Shown here one piece after another: positions 57,501 to 64,000 of a DNA stretch of 64,000 nucleotides; the first letter of the stretch is position 1; the number at the start of each line of letters is the position of its first letter. The notes beneath the pieces were generated by a model, which saw nothing but the letters and a program-made list of their open reading frames with translations, made no database searches and was not told where the DNA came from. The stretch spans positions 88,073,001 through 88,137,000 of the forward strand of contig CM027383.1 in the NCBI GenBank assembly GCA_015680905.1, written 5' to 3'. Made by a program: the position numbers and the translations under genes. The stretch is from Coptis chinensis. Its lineage: Eukaryota; Streptophyta; Magnoliopsida; Ranunculales; Ranunculaceae.

Positions 57501-59380
57501 GGTTTGGATGAACAACTTCTTTTCTTCTTTTCGAAGCCAAAAGATACCGTGAGGCATAACCTGTTTCCCGCCAAGATTAGTCACCCAATATTTCTTCTTT
57601 TTCTTCATGTGCTTTAAATCTTTGCGTGCATTGACATCATCTTTAGTTTTCCCTTTCGTATTCAGCATCAAAGCAAGAAGAACTTCACATACATTCTTTT
57701 CAATCTTTTCAATATGCATGACATCAAGGTTATGATAGACAAAAATGTGTTTCCAGTACTTGACCTTAAAGAAGATAGATCGCTTCGAAAACCACGAATT
57801 TCCTTTATTCCCTTTCCATATTCTTGCCGAGTTTCCTAAATTAATGATTTTTCAAACTCTTAGTCATTCCCTTAACTTCAACTCCAGTCAACCTTATTGG
57901 TTACTCACCTTGTTCCTTTGTCTTATCATAGGTGTTTTCTCTTGTATCATTTCTAGCCTCGGATCTCAATGGAAGCCACCGTCTACTTCTCATATACACA
58001 TTCTTCATTCCATGGTGAAGTCTTATAGAAGCAGTTTTCGAACCACATGAAGGGCAAGCGAATTTTCCCTTAGTTCTATAGCTGGAGATATTCCCATAAG
58101 CTGGAAAATCATGGATTGTGCACAATAAAAAGGCACGCATATGGAACTCTTCACCTTTGAATGCATCTTTAACCATCACCCCATCATGCCACAATTCTTG
58201 GAGTTATTTAACCAACAGCTGCAAATAAACATCAATATCATTACCCGGTTGCTTTGGACCCTCAATAAGAGTTGAAAGCATGGTGAATTGAGACTTCATG
58301 CATAGCCAAGGCGGAAGGTTATAGTTCACAAGCATTACAAGCCATGAACTGTGTTGTGCTCCAAAGTTGCCATAAGGAGTAAAACCATCAGTGACTAGTC
58401 CCAAGCGAACATTCCGTGGCTCTACAGAGAAATCTGGATATTTTAAATTGAATTGCTTCCACACTGCCGAGTCAACAGGATGCCTCATCGTGCCAGGCGT
58501 TGATTCTCCAGTAGAATGCCACCACATCTCCTTTGCCACCCAAGGCACACTATACAATCGCTTCAACCTTTCCGTAATTGGAAAGTATCGCAAGACCTTA
58601 GCAGGCACCCTGGTTCGCTTTCTCAAATCCTCAATGGTTGGAGTTTTGTATGCCACCCAAGTAGGACAGCTAACCTTAAATTCATTATTTTCCCAATACA
58701 AGATGCAGTCGTTTCTACATGCATCAATCTTCTTGCATTTTAGTTTCAAGTCTTTAATCATCTTATCTGCCCTGTAGTTATTCTTTGGTATCTTATTACC
58801 AGCAGGCAACACCATGCAAAGTAGTTGAAGCAATTCAGTAAAACTCTTATCACTCCACCCATTTGTGTACTCCAGGTTAAGGAGTTTCACGACAAATCTA
58901 AGAACACTGAAGTAACATCCAGGATATAATGTAGTCATTGCTTCACGCAAGTTAGCGTTAAAAGCAACACCGTCTATGACTTCTTCCTCTTCTGTACAAC
59001 CTCTTGGATCATCTCCAAGAAAAGTGTCCAAGTTGTCAAGACTAAACGCTTGAGCAATGGTGTGCAAAGCAGCATTCATGTCAACCACATGCACGTTCTC
59101 TTGAAATCCCGGCCCTATTTCATTGTGTTGTTCTACAACTTCTTTCTCACCGTGCAAGAACCACATTTTATATATCTTGTCAAACCCATAGCTAAAACAG
59201 TGTAGGGCAACATTATCATGACTCATTGCCGCGCCTTGGTTTTGACACTTTCGGCAAGAACATGGTATGACATTCTTGTTAACATGGTGTTCCGAGGCAA
59301 AGGTTACCTTTTATAAAACACGGATGATGGAAATCATCTAGATCAATCCAACTATTATCTATCAAGCACGTTAACTCCAT
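54552..59380 (-). pseudogene. TNP2-like CACTA transposase, interrupted by a solo LTR
   Basis: DDE transposase of CACTA elements. Start at 59380: MELTCLIDNSWIDLDD, then IPCSCRKCQNQGAAMSHD after a shift near 59310 (Transpos_assoc type). Main ORF 59226-58204: WFLHGEKEVV, CPTWVAYKTPTIEDLRKRTR, then PNGIAPFG-equivalent TDGFTPYGNFGAQHSSW and GPKQPGNDIDVYLQLLVK (Transposase_21). One TAA at 58205 precedes LWHDGVMVKDAFKGEEFHMR and FLLCTIHDFPAYGNISSY. Then DUF4218 (57719-57087: MKSHDYHILMQHLLPVLIQ), KDYVTNKEHLEGCIAERYL, and after the solo LTR the DUF4216 part (55266-54552: QKSGVTTSCP, FKCDWAKCTQLGVKVDEEAK). It ends with KRKRSRT. Confidence 0.93.
55614..56869 (-). repeat. Solo LTR inside the transposase gene
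   Basis: 1256 bp, TGTAGGAACCG...ACCCTATCA on +, with perfect 5-bp duplication CTATC (55609-55613 and 56870-56874). The transposase frame continues across the site if it is ignored. Same family as 62624-63909 but in the opposite orientation. A TATA box (CTATAAATAG) lies on the minus strand at 55936-55945. No internal retroelement sequence lies next to it. The superfamily is not assigned. Confidence 0.93.
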
Positions 59381-61259
59381 GATGTACTTCTAAGAGATAA
59401 GAAAGAACGAACGAAACTCAGAACAAGAAAAATAGCTAAATAGTTATGTACATGCATACACTAACTAGTTCAAGGAGTTACAATGCTAACTCTACGCATA
59501 CACTAACCTAATATTCAGTACCAAAGTTAGATGAAACTAGAGTCGAACACATATATTCATACATCTTATATAATCAGCAATACATACACAAACATATTGG
59601 CGTTGTAATAAGAAAGACATCAATCCTACAATGCTAGCAAGACATTTCTATTTGAAAAATTAGTTCATTTTTAAAAGAGTAAAAAAGGTAAAATAGTTTA
59701 ACTTAGTTAACTAGATTGCTCTCAAACTACCTTAAAATTTTTTTTTTTTACATAACCAAGCACAGTGTGGCAATTTTATTTTGATACATCATCCTCATTT
59801 GACTAACACATTTGATTAAAGCATTACTCAAATAATAGTAAGATGAGTTGCTTTAAACCAAATCAAAGTCAGTAGCCTTCGATTTGAAGGTATGATACTA
59901 GTCTCCATACACCTCTTCTGCTCGAATACTTTTTCAGCATTGAAGGTATATGATACTAGCCTGCTACAATTACTTCTACAATTGTAAAGCTATATAAACA
60001 CGACATTTCTAATTCAACAAAATGCATTACCACTAGTATATATAAAAACCCACTTAACTATCATGTTTCATCAAACAATGTTGAAAATAAAAACATTTTA
60101 CTCACATTAGGAACTAAAAAATAGAATATAGGGAAAAAGAAAAATGCATTCTTGCAGTTGCTTATATATCAAATGGAGCTTTCAGAATTCGTATAAGAGA
60201 CAAAAATAAAAGATAGCCAGCGCATATATAGAATACTGAACTTTCACCGACACTAAAATATAGAATACACACTTATAGAAAGCAAAGAAAAACAGCAAAG
60301 GAACCTGCTTCTCATCCAAAGCAATTTAAACAAGAAGATCAAACATTATGTAAGAAGCCATTTGTCGAAGCACACAAATCAAATTAGACAAACTTACCAT
60401 AAATTATGGCGATATAATATGGTTTTTAAACAAATATTCTCAAAGCTGAAATTAATCTAACACAAGTTTTAGTAAAACAACTAGAAAAGAAATCATGTTA
60501 CACTTATCTTATCAAACACAAGTTTTAAATAATTAACTAAAGTTTCCATCTTTTAAAAGGCGGTGTTCAAATGAGTAATAATGGAAGTTGAGGTGGAGAT
60601 GTGTGGTGGCAGAGAGATGAGGTGGTGGCTTTGTAGTGAAGAAAAGTGAAGATTTTTTAAGGATTAAACATGCAAAAACTGGAAAACGAAGTGAGAATGA
60701 GGCCAAGATTCAAACAAATCAACTAAATATTCAAACAAGGAAGAGCTGAGGGTTTTACCTAACAAATACTAGAACAATTTTTTTAAAAGTTACATTGAAA
60801 TTACCTATTCAGGTTGAGAAGGGTGTCTGTGGTGCCAATGAAATTCAAGAGTTTCACGAGGTAATGGTCTGACGTAATTAGCAGCTAATAGCAGTAGAAG
60901 GAGAAGCTGAAAACTAGGCAGTTTTAGAGTCAGCTTTATTATTTAATTTTCAGGTGATCTAATTTTTCATGAAATTTTAGCGTGGGAAGTGAAATCTTTG
61001 CTGCCTGATAATTGGATAGATATGCCGACGGTTAAGAAGTACTGCCATATTTAGGCATTCATTGGAAACAAACAATGGTTAAAGCTCGTCGAACTAGCCG
61101 ATAGCTAAAAACTCTCGTGCAACCGTCAGATAGAATAAAACAATTGGAATACCCCCGAGAAATTACTGGGTGGATGGCCAACTAATACCCGATGGATAAA
61201 AGGCGTTTGTAACTTCCTATGGTTATACACCATCGGGTAAAGTCATTTTTTTGGTAGTG
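59381..61259. other. CACTA terminal region without genes
   Basis: 1.9 kb upstream of the transposase start; should contain its promoter. A/T-rich to 60800. From about 61020 the subterminal motifs begin (GCCGACGGTTAAG, ACCCGATGGATAAAAGGCG, ACACCATCGGGTAAAG), ending in the terminus GGTAGTG at 61253-61259. Confidence 0.75.
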
Positions 61260-62618
61260 ATGGCAGTGCTAATTAACCAATTATTCTGTGAATTATGAAT
61301 AAGATGTAAAGCCAATTGTATGAGTCCAAAAGAAGTTTCACCTAGACAGTAAATGTACCGTGTTCCATTCAATACAACTTACGATAGATGATATTTTATT
61401 TTAATTTTAGCTTTAAAATACTATTTAGTAGTATGGCAAAACAATAAAACTAACCTCTAGAGCAGAAATAGATGCATGGCACTAAGAAATACTTATATAT
61501 AACCTGACCAGCAAATCTGCATACTTGATAAAAAGAAGAAACAACCTAAACAGTTGGAATAGCTAGAGCACCTTTTTGTCTACCTTTCAATAGAGAAAAC
61601 AAAATGAATTCAATTTTGAAGTTCCTATAAAACTGCCTAACTGCAACAGGCGGCAGTTGTGTGCATGTGTACTAAACATTGCAATAAAATACAAAACACC
61701 AAGATAAACATTGAAATGGCAAACTTTGTATCAGTATGCAATTCAAAATACAAAGCACCAAGATAAACTTCTTCAAATTGTATACGGTCAAACAGAATAT
61801 AGTATTAGAATTTCATAATATCCAGGTAAGAGCCAGACCAACTGCGATGAAGTGGCTCATGAGTTTATATATTAGAATGCAAATCAAAACAAAATGACTG
61901 TGTTATAAAGCAATTAATCCATCCCGATCAAAAAGAAATGAATAGAAAACATATGGTTTTAGATGATCGAATAGAACCAACCACTAATGGGTTTCATCAC
62001 AAAAATCATTCACATTACACATACGCCTAGAATGTGAGTATAACCTTGAATTACATGCTAAATGGATAAAACCCTCGGAATGTAGAAAAAATATAGAAAC
62101 CAATCAATTTCCTCAACTGTCTAGAAGAAACGACATTTGCACGCCTAAGTCTTTTTAAGTTTTTCAATTGCTTGGTATCCTCAAAAGGATAAGCAACCAC
62201 CATATATAGGGGAGTAATCGCAGTTATTAATGTGTGTGGCGGGGGGAGAGAGAACTGTTGCACCTAAGGAGTATAGACTTTGTGATCAACAAAAAGAGAT
62301 GGAAAAAAGTAAAATTAAATTGATGAAGAATAGCTAACCTTGAAATCATACAGCTAGTGTAGAGTTTGTTACTTCCTTTCGGTGTACACCAAGAACCAGT
62401 GAACTCTCTTAATCCATTGTTCCATATAAAACCTTGACTGAAATACAAAATGGAACTGTTTTGCCAAATTAATCGTGATATAGAAATTTCGAGGGGAAAA
62501 ATTGTGCTTGAATTGTTATCCATTGAAACCTAGAAATATTTGACAATAAATAACTAAATAAATAGAAAAACTGGCCCAAGCAATAAATATTACCTCATTT
62601 ATTTCAGTTATACATCTT
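61260..62618. other. No gene recognised
   Basis: A/T-rich flank between the CACTA terminus and the solo LTR. Two minus-strand open frames (62051-62263, 62227-62523) show splice-like borders but match nothing I know. Confidence 0.4.
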
Positions 62619-62623
62619 CTTCT

Positions 62624-63909
62624 TGATAGGGTTATATACTAAAAGCATTACTTTTGTATTAACTCTTATTCTTTATATTTTGAATGAGAATCATATGGGA
62701 AAATATTATGTATATTATATATGTTATTAGTTATATGCATGCATCTAATACTTTATCTTGTAGATGATATGGTGTGTGGTGATACACAGAAGATCATATC
62801 ATCAGTACCTTATAAAGTATAAGTAAACGTTCACAACCTAGATGGATTTGGACAAACCATTGGTACGATTGTAGTATAATCTGGTATTAGTCTATCTTGA
62901 CTACAGGATTACACTAGTACACTTTGTGTGTATTGAACAGGACCAAGTGAGGTTCTTTCTCTTTATACTGACTAAATAAGAGAACAAACACCTCTGTTAT
63001 TATGGATGCTATGGATGCTTGTCCTCTTAATCTGGATATAATAATGGGCACTTACGTGCATTGTACATTGGTTTAAATCATCAATGAGTGAGATTCATTT
63101 GTGAATCAACAAACTCGATGGATTGGATAATGACATTGTATGTAAGGTGTGTTGTTGATTATAGAAGAAATCTGTGACCCGTAGGAAATCGGGTTGATGA
63201 TGTCCCCTTGAGGAGCTCATAAGGATTGTCATATATGTAAACCTTGCAGGTGGATTTAATCCGACATGACAATGAGATTGAGTGGTTACTCAAGGACATA
63301 AGAAGTTGATTAATGTAGTTGTCAGTAACTTGACTTAATCAATGGGCATTCGATATCTTAAACACGGGGAGATCAACGAGCATATAATATGAAGCCCATA
63401 AACGTAACACGTAATTTGGGATTGGGGCGGTAGTGCAACAATTGCCTTTAGTGGAATAAGTCATTTGTTGACGGACTTGGGTCGTGTGTTCTGGGCGAAC
63501 ATGGGAAGCCCAAGCCCGTCAGGAGGCCCAACCCTAATTTCTCCTCATGGTCCCTGTTGTAGCCTAAAAATAGAAACCTCTTTCTCTGGCCATTTTTTAA
63601 CCCACAAGAAAAACTCAGGTTTTGCTCAGGGAAAGTGAGATCCAAAATCGGTTCTAACTTTGTGAGTGAGAGAGGTCAAGAGAGAAAGAAGAGGCTGGAA
63701 GATCGTTGCCCACACAACGTCCATTCTAAGGATAGGAATACAACAAAAGATCAAGAGGTTGCTGATTTCGTAGATCTTTGATTCTCAGAAAAATCACAAC
63801 AGATCTAAAGGTATGGATTTCTAAACCAAACCGTGAACACCCTTTATTCCACTACGCATGGTGTTTCGCGGTTCGTAGATCATTCGGTGAAACCATAACG
63901 ATTCCTACA
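62624..63909 (+). repeat. Solo LTR, second copy of the family
   Basis: 1286 bp, TGATAGGGTTATATAC...GATTCCTACA, with perfect 5-bp duplication CTTCT (62619-62623 and 63910-63914). It is the inverse of 55614-56869 over its whole length, with scattered differences. The TATA-like site is mutated here (CCTAAAAATAG, about 63564). The frame at 63448-63645 is within the LTR and not taken as a gene. Confidence 0.93.
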
Positions 63910-63914
63910 CTTCT

Positions 63915-64000
63915 TGGTGTCACTGATGCCTCACGATTGCTAAAATACTATAGTTGACAGTCAACTATTTCATTCATTCCTAAAGTTACTGTTGTGCCCC
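63915..64000. other. Right flank, nothing recognised
   Basis: 86 bp to the window edge. Confidence 0.4.

Larger units (their letters stand above)
28974..61259 (-). mobile_element. CACTA (En/Spm-type) transposon with transposase genes, twice interrupted
   Basis: The right terminus is at 61259: inward it reads CACTACCAAAAAAATGAC, then subterminal CCATCGGGTA / ACCCGATGG motifs. From right to left it holds a TNP2-like transposase gene (59380-54552) and a second gene with Transposase_24-like sequence (54330-53220 and 29661-28974), the two-gene layout of plant CACTA elements. The Tat retrotransposon at 29662-53219 splits the second gene and a solo LTR at 55614-56869 splits the first. The left terminus was not identified, so the given left limit is only the end of the last gene. 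Stops show the copy is dead. Confidence 0.85.

Noticed and set aside
58391..58777. + strand frame of 128 codons
   Set aside because: Shadow of the TNP2-like transposase on the other strand.
63448..63645. Minus-strand frame of 65 codons, and 55978-56169 on +
   Set aside because: Both lie inside the two solo LTRs of one family and are not conserved as reading frames between them.

Overview
The window looks like a repeat-rich intergenic stretch of a flowering-plant, probably eudicot, nuclear genome. I base this on Athila-, Tat- and chromovirus-type Ty3/gypsy retrotransposons, CACTA DNA transposons, and spliced exon fragments of plant genes (auxin response factor, AP2 transcription factor, ClpC chaperone, agmatine deiminase). 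I see no intact ordinary host gene, no tRNA or rRNA, no CRISPR array and no bacterial features. Nearly everything is a transposon or a piece of one, and most coding sequence is broken by stops and frameshifts. All domain calls come from reading translations by eye; no database search was run.

Layout. (1) 1-3455: 5' part of an Athila-like element, minus strand, inserted in the gag of a Tat-like element whose 5' end is 3456-~5017. (2) 5389-12076: a gag-only LTR element with target-site duplication (TSD) CTTTC. A CACTA transposon (6109-10365) sits in its gag and carries exon fragments of an AP2-domain factor and ClpC. (3) 12082-14253: a foldback MITE, one auxin-response-factor exon and 3' exons of an agmatine deiminase gene. 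(4) 14254-27077: a chromovirus with TSD TATTT, inserted in that agmatine deiminase copy, whose upstream exon reappears at about 27190-27310. The chromovirus is itself split in its protease by a second gene-carrying CACTA element (17669-25481, TSD CAA) that holds exons of AP-2 sigma, RRP12 and Vms1/ANKZF1. (5) 27564-28136: a solo copia-type LTR with TSD ATGCT. (6) ~28974-61259: an autonomous-type CACTA element, minus strand, with TNP2-like and Transposase_24-like genes. It was split by a complete Tat element (29662-53219, TSD GGCAT), which was split in turn by an Athila derivative (35998-48695, TSD ACCAT/AGCAT). A solo LTR (55614-56869, TSD CTATC) interrupts its TNP2 gene. (7) 62624-63909: a second solo LTR of that family, inverted, TSD CTTCT.

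Boundaries are unusually readable: seven insertions have matching or nearly matching TSDs, and at several of them the host reading frame continues across the site. This gives a relative order: agmatine deiminase copy, then chromovirus, then gene-carrying CACTA; and CACTA with transposase, then Tat, then Athila derivative.

The most interesting material is (a) the two CACTA elements with multi-gene exon cargo, each cargo all in one direction; (b) an Athila derivative that kept gag and protease but has no visible reverse transcriptase, RNase H or integrase and instead holds two Athila ORF-1-like domains; and (c) a Tat element with a second, archaeal-type RNase H, a 13-bp minisatellite in its 3' region and an antisense gene with its own TATA box.
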